NCBI RefSeq assembly: GCF_002028425.1
Contig: NZ_CP020042.1
Location: 4,439,560 to 4,503,559, forward strand
Length of the DNA: 64,000 nucleotides
Direction of reading: 5' to 3'
Source: Streptomyces katrae
GTDB taxonomy: Bacteria; Actinomycetota; Actinomycetes; Streptomycetales; Streptomycetaceae
Under the pieces are notes generated by a model. The model ran no database searches and was not told the DNA's origin. It saw only the letters and a list, made by a program, of their open reading frames with translations. The position numbers and the translations under genes were made by a program. Numbering within the stretch: position 1 is the first letter of the stretch; the number at the start of each line of letters is the position of its first letter. Of this stretch, positions 1-7,821 are shown piece by piece.

Positions 1-22
1 CGAGGCCTGACAGTTAGCGTGA

Positions 23-235
23 CGGCTGCGGCGGAGGTGGTGTGAGGCCGCCCCGGGGCTGGAGGGGCTGCGGGCGCCGTACGGAGAGCTCGCGGGGCGG
101 GAGCCGGGGCAGTGGATCGCCGGGTTCAAGGAGTTCGCGGAGCTGGTGAGGGGCTGGGCCGAGGTGGTCCGGGAGGCGGATCGGCGGCGGTGGGGGGTGA
201 TCGGCCTGCCGGTCTGGTCACCCTGCGGCCTGTGA
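23..235 (+). pseudogene. unidentified C-terminal coding remnant
   Basis: One frame reads through an amphipathic, protein-like stretch rich in Glu, Arg, Trp and Ala (with a GQWIAGFKEFAELVRGWAEVV segment) and ends at a TGA at 233-235. It has no convincing start, and stops lie just upstream in the same frame. It ends 15 bases before a strong hairpin. This looks like the tail of a gene whose 5' part is lost or frameshifted near the window edge. Identity unknown. Confidence 0.25.
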
Positions 236-250
236 GGGCCGCCCCCGATG

Positions 251-290
251 TGAGGGGAGCCCACCGGGCGACGCTGGTGGGCTCCCCTCA
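251..290. terminator. strong hairpin terminator
   Basis: Perfect 15-bp inverted repeat (251-265 with 276-290, core GAGGGGAGCCCACC) around a 10-base loop. It lies downstream of the minus-strand toxin/immunity pair and of the plus-strand remnant, so it may terminate both. There is no T-run, as is common in high-GC actinomycetes. Confidence 0.7.
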
Positions 291-345
291 TGGCCGCGTC
301 CCGGGCCTGGCCGAGCGGGCGGTACGGCGGCCCGGCGGGTGGGCC

Positions 346-786
346 CTACTGGCCTCCGAGATCCGTAGCGTCGCCGCATTCGTGGTAGATGTACTGATCG
401 ATGTCGAGAGAGGCGCGGGCCGCGCCGACCCACGCCATCAGGTCGGGACCGAGGAAGATGCCCTTCTGCTGGGGGTCTTCAAGGTCACGGATCTCCTGGA
501 CCAGGACCAGCGAGACGGCGGCCTCCCCGGAATCGACCAGCCGGCCCAGGCTGGCGGCAAGGTCCGGCCCCCACCCGAGCACCACGGGCTCCAAGTGCTC
601 CGGCCTGGCCCCCGCCTCCGTCGAAGCGTGCCGGATCCAGGTCGACTGGGACCGCGGAGGCGACTGAGGACGCCGACGGCTTCCGATCGAGGTCGCCTCG
701 TCGGGCTCCACCCCCAGCCTCTCCGAGACCTCCGCCGGCTGGAGGGACTCGCTGACCACCCTGAGATACATCCGGAACCCGCTCAC
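346..786 (-). CDS. DUF4279-type protein, probable toxin immunity
   Basis: 146 aa, GTG start at 786 overlapping the TGA of the upstream Hint-domain toxin gene (GTGA overlap), so the two are translationally coupled. The N-terminal segment MYLRVVSESLQPAEVSERLG followed by EPDEATSIGSR resembles the DUF4279 pattern (beta strand, then a helix with an LG.EP motif). Family knowledge: DUF4279 proteins often sit directly after polymorphic toxins and are predicted immunity proteins. No signal peptide is seen, which fits a cytoplasmic protector. Immunity is inferred from position and family; the target toxin activity is not known. Confidence 0.6.
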   Translation of the reverse strand: MSGFRMYLRVVSESLQPAEVSERLGVEPDEATSIGSRRRPQSPPRSQSTWIRHASTEAGARPEHLEPVVLGWGPDLAASLGRLVDSGEAAVSLVLVQEIRDLEDPQQKGIFLGPDLMAWVGAARASLDIDQYIYHECGDATDLGGQ

Positions 787-2645
787 GGCCGGAACCTGTA
801 ATTCGTCGGAACGAGGATCTTCCCGTCCTTGCTCATGAGCACGATCCTGCCATCCCCGTCGCGCACGGCGTCGAACCGCGACACGTTGTTCTTCCCGACC
901 CAGTCGGCCTTGAAGCCGTGCGGATCCTCACCGAGCCCCTCAAGAGCATTCTCGAGTTGCTTCTCCCTGAGCTTGACCAACGATCCGCGGTCGATGGCCG
1001 ACGCATCCGGGATGTCCCCGGGGATGAAGTCACACGACGCGTTGTGGACCAGCACGGGCGTGCTGCCCGCCAGCACGTAGTAGGTGTGGAGGTCATTGAC
1101 GGTCAGGTTGTAGGCAGGTTGTAGGCCCTTCCAGCGTGTGACCGTGGCGATCTCGACAGTGCTGCCATCGGCAGTGCGGAGGGTGTCGCCGACGTTGAGG
1201 TCGCCCGCATCGGTCCACTGCTTGGATTTCGTCGACCAGAAGGGGTGGTGAGCGGTGGCGGTCAGCGATCCTCGCCCTGCCCCAGGGCCGAGAGTGATGC
1301 GGGTGAAGTCCCGGTCGTCGGGAGTGTAGATGGTGGAGTCGACGCGGCGCGGTCCGGTCGCACCTGTCGCGGGATCGGTGGCGAGGACGGCGTCACCGAT
1401 CTTGATCTGCTGGATGGGGGCAGCCGTGCCGTCACCCCTCAGCACGAGGGTCCCGGCGGGGAAGCTGTTCGTCTTGCACGGGACCTTGCGCCCCCGACGG
1501 GCCGCGCGGATGTCCTCGGGGACGAGCTTGCCGCCGTACTTGAGCCACTTCAGCACCACGGTCGCGCCGAGGGCGCGGTCTACGGGACTCAGGTGTTCAC
1601 CAGTCACCATGTCCTTGCCGGTGAGAGCGTCGATGACCCCCTTGCCGTCGCTGATGCCGGGGAGGAGATCGAGGAGCATCCCCATCCTGCGGTCCTGCTC
1701 GTCCTGTGCAGCGGCCTGCTCGGGCGTCTTCGCGGCCCCGATGCTCTCACCCACGTGAGAGAAGTCGAAGTCGAACTTGAGGTCTGGCACGAGGATGCTG
1801 TCCGCAGCCTTGTTGAAGTCGGCTACGGAGGTGTTGACCTGCCCCAGGCCCTCGTTCATCTGGCCCACGCCCGCGTTGAGCTGGTCCATACCCCGATTGG
1901 CCTGATCCAGCCCCTTGTTGATGCCGTCGATGCTCTCGTTGACGACGACCATGGTGTCGTTCATCTCGTCGAGCGCCTCGTTCATCTGAGCGAGGCCGGC
2001 GTTGATCTGATCGACGGCCTTGCCCAACTCCTTGAGATCAGCCCATATGTCCCAGGACGGACCGCCCTTGGGCGGCTCGATGGGCTTCTCCTTCTCCTTC
2101 GGGAAATAGTCTCCGGCGATGACGGTGAAGGCGGCGAGGAGTTCGGGAGACAGGTCTCCGGTTACGTCGAGCATCCGCGACACCGCGATCATGTCGGCCC
2201 GGATCTTGTCCAGATTCGGCCTGGCTGCCTTGTACGTCGTGGCGACCTGCCGGAATATCTCGCGCCGCCTCTCGGGGTCGGCGTTCTCATGGTTCGCCTC
2301 GTCCAGCAGGGGCTTCAGCTGGTCGACGAGCGCTCCGAGCTCCTTCTTCACCCCGGTGAAGGCGGCCCCGTTGTCCTTCATCGCCGGCATGGAAACGTAC
2401 AGGAAGAGGCCTACGGCCAGGGCAATCTCGGCCGACCGGAGGGCGAAGTCCTTGCGGCACTGCGGTCGCTGAAGCAGCGGCTTCTGCCTGCACTTCGAGT
2501 ACTGCTCCACCTTGGCGGCGATCTCCAGGAGCGTGGGCTCACGCTCAGGAGGCCCAGCCGCCGCAGCCGTTCCCACGCCCGAGCCGATGGCCAGACATAG
2601 GACGGTGAAAAAGGTGACGATCTTCTGCGATAGACGCTGGTTCAT
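783..2645 (-). CDS. secreted Hint-domain polymorphic toxin
   Basis: 620 aa. ATG at 2645 preceded by AGGA. Residues 1-30 form a signal peptide ending in an Ala run; a hydrophobic helix lies near 72-90. Residues ~200-283 are heptad-like repeats with a recurring MN.GL.Q.N pattern, predicted coiled coil. Residue C390 opens a pretoxin Hint domain (CKTNSFPAGTLV, later ATAHHPFW, closing at VHN near 533-535), which in this family self-cleaves to release the C-terminal toxin. The last ~83 residues (after VHNASC) are the toxin tip; I do not recognise its activity. The immunity-type gene follows with a 4-base overlap. Likely role is contact or secreted competition toxin; the export route is inferred. 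Confidence 0.75.
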   Translation of the reverse strand: MNQRLSQKIVTFFTVLCLAIGSGVGTAAAAGPPEREPTLLEIAAKVEQYSKCRQKPLLQRPQCRKDFALRSAEIALAVGLFLYVSMPAMKDNGAAFTGVKKELGALVDQLKPLLDEANHENADPERRREIFRQVATTYKAARPNLDKIRADMIAVSRMLDVTGDLSPELLAAFTVIAGDYFPKEKEKPIEPPKGGPSWDIWADLKELGKAVDQINAGLAQMNEALDEMNDTMVVVNESIDGINKGLDQANRGMDQLNAGVGQMNEGLGQVNTSVADFNKAADSILVPDLKFDFDFSHVGESIGAAKTPEQAAAQDEQDRRMGMLLDLLPGISDGKGVIDALTGKDMVTGEHLSPVDRALGATVVLKWLKYGGKLVPEDIRAARRGRKVPCKTNSFPAGTLVLRGDGTAAPIQQIKIGDAVLATDPATGATGPRRVDSTIYTPDDRDFTRITLGPGAGRGSLTATAHHPFWSTKSKQWTDAGDLNVGDTLRTADGSTVEIATVTRWKGLQPAYNLTVNDLHTYYVLAGSTPVLVHNASCDFIPGDIPDASAIDRGSLVKLREKQLENALEGLGEDPHGFKADWVGKNNVSRFDAVRDGDGRIVLMSKDGKILVPTNYRFRP

Positions 2646-2807
2646 GCATTCCTAACAGCGCGCGTCGAGCAGGACGCGCGTTCCCTGGATGGCAGGGCCA
2701 CCCTCTTGTTACTCGCGCGTAGCGCGTGGTCGCCGGGCAACTTAGTCCGTTACCGAGGGTCGCCGTCGTTCTCGCTTGGCTACTTTCGGCCAAGGACGGG
2801 TGCTGTT

Positions 2808-3008
2808 TCAGGGGATGAGGTGGTCGAACTCGCCTGCCTTGACGCCCTCGATGAAGGCGGCGAGTTTGGCGGGGGTGGTGGTGACGATCTGCGTCGGGTC
2901 GTCGCTTTCGCGTAGAACGATGCGGCCGTCCTTGCGGCCGAGCTCGATGCAGTTCTCGCCGTTGGCCCCGGAGAAGGAGGACTTCTGCCAGGCGATGGAT
3001 TCGTCCAT
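2808..3008 (-). CDS. DUF397 protein
   Basis: 66 aa, ATG at 3008 with a strong AGGAGAAGG site. Contains the DUF397 hallmarks: a W.KSSFSG..G.NCIE N-terminal motif, a VLRESDDP strand and a KLAAFIEGVKAGEF C-terminal helix. DUF397 proteins are small actinomycete proteins that usually partner XRE/DUF5753 regulators; some act in developmental control (WhiJ-type systems). The upstream gene would run into this one in the same frame only because of an apparent frameshift, so separate translation from its own ribosome site is preferred. Confidence 0.8.
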   Translation of the reverse strand: MDESIAWQKSSFSGANGENCIELGRKDGRIVLRESDDPTQIVTTTPAKLAAFIEGVKAGEFDHLIP

Positions 3009-3051
3009 TCCGCCTTCTCCTGTCGTCCGGTTCGGTGGCAGGTGGGTACTG

Positions 3052-3494
3052 CTAAGCGTGGCGCCGATATGCCTCGTGTGCGAGAGCCTTGTCGGCCACC
3101 TGGAAGTCAAGGCGGCGCAGGCCGTGGGATGGGTGCGGGTGAGGGAGAGGTAGTCGACCGGGCGGACGCGCCATTCGGGGCGGAGGCCGTCGCGGAGGAC
3201 GATGCTGAAGCCGGCGGTTTCGCGGCGGTGGAGGGCGGCGAGGGCCTGGATGCGGCCGCCGCCGTCGGCCCAGGCGAGGGCCCGGTCCACCTCCGTGGGG
3301 GAGAGGGCGAAGGGGTGGGCGGTGCGGATCTGGAGCCGGATCAGGCGGATCGCCTCCTCGGGGGTGTCCAGCATGGTGCGGTCGAGGAGTTCGGGGGGAC
3401 CGTCGTAGGCGTCGTGGTGGCACAGGGCCTCGAACCAGTAGCCGGTCCGGATCGCCACCGTGTGGTCCTGGGGGGTGGGCGTGGCCGTGGTCAT
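3052..3494 (-). pseudogene. small hypothetical protein, apparently frameshifted
   Basis: ATG at 3494 begins MTTATPTPQDHT then RTGYWFEALCHHDAYDGPPE, helices with EEAIRLIRLQIRTAHPF and a RPVDYLSL segment. Near 3125-3140 the natural-looking C-terminus (HPSHGLRRLDFQVADKALA, stop TAG at 3052-3054) moves to the neighbouring frame. Restoring one base in the ACCCGCACCC stretch would give a ~147-aa protein ending just before the ribosome site of the DUF397 gene. Without it the frame runs into DUF397 as a 228-aa fusion. Function unknown; it belongs to the XRE/DUF397 neighbourhood. A sequencing error is possible. Confidence 0.5.
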
Positions 3495-3777
3495 GTGCCG
3501 GTCTCCTGCCGTCGCGGAGAGTTGCCCCCTCCAGGCTGTGACGAGCAGCGGGGAGGGGGCAACCGGTGACTCTCCCGAACTGGCGCAGAGCAAGGGAGAG
3601 TTATGCCGCCACAGGCCGACCCGGGCGGCGTGATGTGACGCTAGCGCGCGCTGCGGACCCGTATCAACTGTTTGACGTCGTACGGGTGATACGGCATATG
3701 CCAACCCGTTGTACGGGGCCGCTATGGGGTCCGGCCTCCTGCCCGTGGAGGGCAGGAGGCCGGGGAAGGTGTCGGGC

Positions 3778-3975
3778 TCAGGCGAGGTCGTCAAACTCGC
3801 CTGCGGCGGCTCCGTCGATGAACGCCCTGAGCTTGGCTCGGGAGGTCCGGATGATCACGGCCGGGTTGTCGCTCTCGCGGATAAGGACCTCGCCGTCCTG
3901 TATCGCGACCTCCAGGCAGTTGCCCGTATCGGCGGACCTGGAGGACTTGCGCCAGATGATTTCCACTGTTTTCAC
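3778..3975 (-). CDS. DUF397 protein
   Basis: 65 aa from a GTG at 3975, four bases after the stop of the XRE regulator; an internal GTG at 3966 has a better spaced GAAGG and is an alternative start. Shows the family pattern: IIWRKSSRS, CLEVA, VLIRESDNP and KLRAFIDGAAAGEFDDL. Tight coupling to the DUF5753 regulator is the usual arrangement, in which the small protein modulates the DNA-binding partner. It is a paralogue of the DUF397 gene at 2808-3008, so this locus carries two copies but only one visible XRE partner. Confidence 0.85.
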   Translation of the reverse strand: MKTVEIIWRKSSRSADTGNCLEVAIQDGEVLIRESDNPAVIIRTSRAKLRAFIDGAAAGEFDDLA

Positions 3976-3979
3976 GCCT

Positions 3980-4831
3980 TCACAGTTGTTGCGCCATCTC
4001 GCGGATGAAATCGCGAGACCGTTCAGGGGTGTACGACCGCTGCTCCGTCCGATCGAGCACCGCCCGATAGTTGGCGAGCCGAGTCTCGGCGTCGAGCAGC
4101 ACGGAGCCCGTCGGAATGTCGGTCTGGACGGTGTCCAGCTGGGGCACCGGGCCGTACGCATACAGAGTCGGACCCCCAGCGTTGGGGAAGCCTCCGGCTT
4201 CGAAGGGGATCACACGGACGGTGACGTTCTCCCGCTCGGACTGGTCAAGTAGGTACTTGAGCTGGTGAGAGGTCACGTGGCGGCCGCCGAAGTTCATTCG
4301 CAGGCCGGCTTCGTGGATCAGGAAACTGCAGCTGAGCGTGTCTTTACGGTCGAGTACGTCACGGCGTCGCATGCGGAGTGAAAGGTGGCGTCGCAGGTCC
4401 GTCGGCGTCATTGGAGGAACTGCTTCCTCGAACACGGCGCGAGCGTAGTCCTCAGTCTGTAGCAGCCCGGGCATGTGCATGATCTGCACGCTGCGGAGTG
4501 CCTGGGCGTGGTGCTCCAGTTCGCACAGGTCGAGCAAGCTGGCCGGGAGTTCGTCGCGGTAGTCGTCCCACCACCCCCGGCCGCGCTCGTCGGCCATGGC
4601 TGCGAGGGCTTCCACGTACTCCAGGTCGGGGCAGCCGTAGTGCCTCGCCCAGGTACGCACGCGCTCGCTACTGACGCCGAAGCGGCCGCTTTCGACGTTG
4701 CTCATGTTGGTCCGGTCGGTACTCAGTCGGGATGCGGCGTCGGTCATCGAGATGCCGGCGTGTTCCCGGATCTTGCGGAGCTCGCTACCCAGTCGGCGCT
4801 GCCGAGCGGTTGGAGCTTTCCTTGGCGGCAT
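3980..4831 (-). CDS. XRE-family regulator with DUF5753 domain
   Basis: 283 aa. Residues ~12-70 form a helix-turn-helix (LGSELRKIREHAGISMTDAA then STDRTNMSNVESGR). The remainder is the DUF5753 effector domain (MPGLLQTEDYARAVFEE, RMRRRDVL, FLIHEAGLR, VTVRVIPFEAGG). Such proteins pair with DUF397 proteins in Streptomyces and include developmental repressors of the WhiJ type. The DUF397 gene follows four bases downstream. An inverted repeat at 4906-4933 lies between this gene and the divergent ATPase gene and could be its operator. Specific target unknown. Confidence 0.9.
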   Translation of the reverse strand: MPPRKAPTARQRRLGSELRKIREHAGISMTDAASRLSTDRTNMSNVESGRFGVSSERVRTWARHYGCPDLEYVEALAAMADERGRGWWDDYRDELPASLLDLCELEHHAQALRSVQIMHMPGLLQTEDYARAVFEEAVPPMTPTDLRRHLSLRMRRRDVLDRKDTLSCSFLIHEAGLRMNFGGRHVTSHQLKYLLDQSERENVTVRVIPFEAGGFPNAGGPTLYAYGPVPQLDTVQTDIPTGSVLLDAETRLANYRAVLDRTEQRSYTPERSRDFIREMAQQL

Positions 4832-4905
4832 CGGCGCCCCCTCCTGTCGGCTCTCATCTTGGCCTCTGGTCGGGATCAGGGTCCACCTGTCGCCTACGTA
4901 TTACT

Positions 4906-4933
4906 GACTTCGTAGAAACTGTGTGACGAAGTC
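4906..4933. promoter_or_regulatory. inverted repeat in divergent promoter region
   Basis: GACTTCGT (4906-4913) and ACGAAGTC (4926-4933) are perfect inverted 8-mers separated by 12 bases, embedded in an unusually AT-rich patch of a 253-base gap. A second, looser symmetry (CTGAC...GTCAG) brackets them. A regulator site shared by the XRE gene (leftward) and the ATPase gene (rightward) is the simplest reading. Confidence 0.45.
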
Positions 4934-5084
4934 GCTACAGTCAGTGCTTGCACCGCGTCGCACGCCAGTAAGACCGAAGTGCAGCCGCTGACACGCGCCT
5001 TGGGGCGCGCGTCACCTGGGGGCGGCCGATGCCACGCATGGCGCAGGCAGCGCGAAACTCGTACCGCGTTGGGAGTGAACCACG

Positions 5085-5513
5085 ATGAACACGAGCGCTT
5101 TACGGCATGCCGACGAGCCCGCCCCCGGGGTCGGGCTCAGCTATCGGATGGTCGCGCCGAGTCGGGCCGATACCCCTCGCATCGCCCGGGACTGGGTGGT
5201 GTCCGTGTTGCGGAGTGCCGGGTATGCCGGGCTGGAGGAGCGGGCGCGGCTCTGTGCGTCCGAGGTGGTGACCAACGCCTACCGGCACACCGATACGGCC
5301 GAGATTGCCGTCGAGGTCGCCCTGGCTCGGGACCGGGTGACCGTTTACGTCTCCGACTGCGCCCCCGAGCACTGGCCGCAGGGTGGTGGGCTCGGGGTGT
5401 TCGCCACCTGTGGGCGGGGGTTGGCGCTCGTGGCCGCCTGTGCCGATGACTGGGCGGCGGTGGCGCAGGGGGACTCCGTGAAGGTGGTGTGGTTCAGTCT
5501 CGTCCCCGGGTGA
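5085..5513 (+). CDS. ATP-binding protein, anti-sigma (HATPase_c) type
   Basis: 142 aa, ATG at 5085 with GGGAG nine bases upstream. Belongs to the RsbW/SpoIIAB-like GHKL family of short Streptomyces ATP-binding proteins: LCASEVVTNAYRHT is the N-box (Glu and Asn ligands), and DCAPEHW...GLGVFATCGRGLALV corresponds to the G1/G2 region. Family members act as anti-sigma kinases or are modulators linked to XRE/DUF397 modules. It is divergently arranged with the XRE gene. Partner sigma or anti-anti-sigma factor not visible here. Confidence 0.85.
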   Translation: MNTSALRHADEPAPGVGLSYRMVAPSRADTPRIARDWVVSVLRSAGYAGLEERARLCASEVVTNAYRHTDTAEIAVEVALARDRVTVYVSDCAPEHWPQGGGLGVFATCGRGLALVAACADDWAAVAQGDSVKVVWFSLVPG

Positions 5514-5586
5514 GGTTGACGGAGGCATGTGTTCCGTCGCCGCGGCGGGGGCACATCGTCGAACAGGTGGGCGACGGGGGTGGGGT

Positions 5587-5862
5587 ATGAACAGGGCGGA
5601 TCGGTGGCTGTCGGTCGGTTCGGTGGCGGGTGTGGGGATATGGGTGGTGCTGGGCTGGATCGTGATGGATTCGGACCTGCAGGGCGTCCAGGAGGCGCTC
5701 ACCAACTGGGGGATCGCCGGGCTCGCCCTGGTGCCCCTCCTGCTGATGCCGGCCATCGCGTTCTTCGCCGACGAGCCCGGCAACGGTGAGGCCGTCGCCT
5801 GGGCCGACGACGACCAGCCCTCCCGGCAGTGCGGAGGAGCCTGCGGGGGCTGCGGGGGCTGA
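5587..5862 (+). CDS. small two-helix membrane protein
   Basis: 91 aa from ATG at 5587; the ribosome site is weak (GGGGGTGGGGT). Two transmembrane helices are evident: residues ~8-27 (SVGSVAGVGIWVVLGWIVM) and ~42-60 (GIAGLALVPLLLMPAIAFF), with an acidic tail ending in a CGGACGGCGG run that could bind metal. It is 73 bases after the ATPase gene and convergent with the cyclase-family gene. Function unknown. Confidence 0.6.
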   Translation: MNRADRWLSVGSVAGVGIWVVLGWIVMDSDLQGVQEALTNWGIAGLALVPLLLMPAIAFFADEPGNGEAVAWADDDQPSRQCGGACGGCGG

Positions 5863-5866
5863 CCGG

Positions 5867-6802
5867 CTACAGCACCGCCACCGGGGCGACCGGTGTGCCC
5901 GTGCCGCCCGTGAAGGGTTCCGGCATGGCGGAGAGGAGGAAGGTGTAGCGGCCGGCTTCCGCACAGGCTGTGGACAGTGGTTCGAGGTTCCAGTTCTGGC
6001 CCTGGTGCATGCCCATCTCCACGAGGTGCAGCGCGTGCACCGGGAGCCACAGGTTCTCGATCTCCGGCGGGAAGATCTCGAAGGTCAGGGTGTCGTTCGC
6101 GACGGCCGCCACGTCGCGGGCGTGGAACCACTCCGGGGTGCGGACGGACAGGCCCGGGGACGGGAAGCCGTAGCCGTGTTTGTCGCCCGCCAGGTAGGCC
6201 TGGATCTGGCCCGTGCGGACCAGGACGATGTCGCCCGCGTGGACGCTCACCCCGCCGAACTCCTCCGCCTCCGCCAGGTCCTCCGGGGTGACCGCGTGGT
6301 CGCCGGGGAGGCGGTCCAGGCCCTTGGCGCGGGCCACGTCCAGGAGGACCCCGCGCGAGACGATCGGCGTGGCCTTGTCGATGCCGCTGAACTGGGCCCG
6401 GGTGTGCGCGGTGATCGTGGTCGCCGGGCGGCCGTTGTAGATGCGGCCCGAGTGGGAGACGTGGGTGAGGGCGTCCCAGTGGGTCGCCGCCTGGAGGCCC
6501 ATCGTCACGGCGTCGTCGCTGCAGGCCACCGTGCCCGGGCCGAAGAGCTCCTGGTTGATCTGGACCATCGTGTGGAGGGGGTTGATCCGGCCCGGGATCA
6601 TCCCCGCCTGCACCCCGTCCTCCTTGAGGGGCAGGGCCAGCGGGACGCGGCGGCCCGTGCGGATCTCCGACGCCGCCGCCCGTACGACCTCCTCGGTGAT
6701 CAGGTTCAGGGTGCCGATCTCGTCGTCGGCTCCCCAGCGTCCCCAGTTGTTGACGCGCTTGGCGATCTCGTGGAACTCGGGGGGCAGGGTCATGGCCGCC
6801 AT
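5867..6802 (-). CDS. cyclase-family (KynB-like) metal hydrolase
   Basis: 311 aa, ATG at 6802 after AAGGAG. Contains the cyclase/kynurenine-formamidase signature with the metal-binding THWDALTHVSHSG motif (HxD...H), a VHAGDIVLVRTG strand and a LPVHALHLVEMG segment. Family members are Mn/Zn hydrolases that open amide or ester/lactone-type bonds, including CoA- or ring-derived intermediates. It is divergent from an SDR, and the 91-bp gap holds a palindromic operator (6856-6872) shared with the other catabolic genes, so it probably acts in the same pathway. Substrate unknown. Confidence 0.8.
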   Translation of the reverse strand: MAAMTLPPEFHEIAKRVNNWGRWGADDEIGTLNLITEEVVRAAASEIRTGRRVPLALPLKEDGVQAGMIPGRINPLHTMVQINQELFGPGTVACSDDAVTMGLQAATHWDALTHVSHSGRIYNGRPATTITAHTRAQFSGIDKATPIVSRGVLLDVARAKGLDRLPGDHAVTPEDLAEAEEFGGVSVHAGDIVLVRTGQIQAYLAGDKHGYGFPSPGLSVRTPEWFHARDVAAVANDTLTFEIFPPEIENLWLPVHALHLVEMGMHQGQNWNLEPLSTACAEAGRYTFLLSAMPEPFTGGTGTPVAPVAVL

Positions 6803-6855
6803 CCACTCCTTGAACGAACAGGGGCTTGTGGGAAGGGATCTGACTGGTCATAGAA

Positions 6856-6872
6856 TCTAACGGACCGTCAGA
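6856..6872. promoter_or_regulatory. TetR-type palindromic operator, copy 1
   Basis: TCTAACGGACCGTCAGA: two 8-base arms around a central A, one mismatch. It lies between the divergent cyclase-family and SDR genes, 22 bases before the SDR start. Same 17-bp palindrome as nine other sites in the window. Confidence 0.75.
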
Positions 6873-6893
6873 AAAAGCGGGAAGGGGCCGGAC

Positions 6894-7805
6894 GTGGGGA
6901 ACTTCTTGGCAGGCAAGGTCGTGGCCGTCACCGGCGCCGGCCGGGGCATCGGCCGGGCCGTGGCGCTCGCCGCCGCCGCCGAGGGCGCCAAGGTCGTCGT
7001 CAACGACTACGGCGTCGGGATCGAGGGGAACGCGCCCACCAGTGAGGTGGCGGAGGAGGTGGTGAAGGACATCCTCGCGGCCGGGGGCGAGGCCGTCGCC
7101 GTCGCCGACGACATCTCCACCATGGCGGGCGGCCAGCGCATCGTCGACACCGCCCTCGCCCAGTACGGGCGCCTCGACGGGGTGGTGTGCGTCGCGGGCA
7201 TCCTGCGCGAGCGGATGCTCTTCAACATGTCCGAGGAGGAGTGGGACCCCGTCGTCGCCACCCACCTGAAGGGCACCTTCACCGTGTTCCGCGCCGCCTC
7301 CGCCGTCATGCGGCGCCAGGGCTCCGGCACCCTCATCGGCTTCACCAGCGGCAACCACGCCGGCTCCGTCGCCCAGGCCAACTACAGCGCCGCCAAGGGC
7401 GGGATCATCTCCCTCGTCCGCAGCGCCGCCCTCGGCCTCAACAAGTACGGGGTCACCGCCAACGCCGTCGCCCCCGTCGCCCGCACCCGGATGTCCGCCA
7501 ACGTGCCCATGGAGCTCAAGGAGATCGGCGAGCCCGAGGACGTCGCCGCGCTCGTGACCTACCTGCTCAGCGACCGCGCCAAGGCCGAGGGCATCACCGG
7601 GCAGGTCTACACGATCGCCGGACCGAAGATCGCCGTCTGGGCCCAGCCCCGCGAACTGCGCGCCGGGTATGCCGAAGGGGCCTGGACCCCCGAGAAGATC
7701 GCCGACTTCCTCCCCGGCACCGTCGGCACCGACCCGATGCCGATGCTCGCCCAGCTCGAAGCCATGGCCAAGGCGGCCGCCGCCAAGGACCGCCCGAACG
7801 CGTAG
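6894..7805 (+). CDS. SDR-family hydroxyacyl-CoA-type dehydrogenase
   Basis: 303 aa, GTG at 6894 with GAAGG eight bases upstream. NAD(P) Rossmann motif TGAGRGIG (residues ~14-21), VVVNDYG after strand 2, catalytic region FTSGNHAG with YSAAKGG (Y.xxx.K), and a C-terminal extension. The VVNDYG motif and length resemble the (3R)-hydroxyacyl-CoA dehydrogenase part of multifunctional beta-oxidation enzymes. It is the first gene of an operon with an acyl-CoA dehydrogenase (16 bases away) and alcohol dehydrogenase, under a palindromic operator. It probably oxidises a hydroxyacyl-CoA or alicyclic alcohol intermediate; exact substrate unknown. Confidence 0.85.
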   Translation: MGNFLAGKVVAVTGAGRGIGRAVALAAAAEGAKVVVNDYGVGIEGNAPTSEVAEEVVKDILAAGGEAVAVADDISTMAGGQRIVDTALAQYGRLDGVVCVAGILRERMLFNMSEEEWDPVVATHLKGTFTVFRAASAVMRRQGSGTLIGFTSGNHAGSVAQANYSAAKGGIISLVRSAALGLNKYGVTANAVAPVARTRMSANVPMELKEIGEPEDVAALVTYLLSDRAKAEGITGQVYTIAGPKIAVWAQPRELRAGYAEGAWTPEKIADFLPGTVGTDPMPMLAQLEAMAKAAAAKDRPNA

Positions 7806-7821
7806 AAGGGAAGGGTGGGGC

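Noticed and set aside
112..801. 229-aa plus-strand frame at the window start
   Set aside because: Arg/Pro/Gly-rich composition, overlaps the real minus-strand immunity gene and a terminator hairpin; a shadow frame of high-GC DNA.
3682..3709. Possible long palindrome with GGCATATGCC core upstream of the frameshifted DUF397-partner gene
   Set aside because: The flanking ACGGGT/ACCCGT arms are not centred on the core, so the symmetry is imperfect and likely chance.
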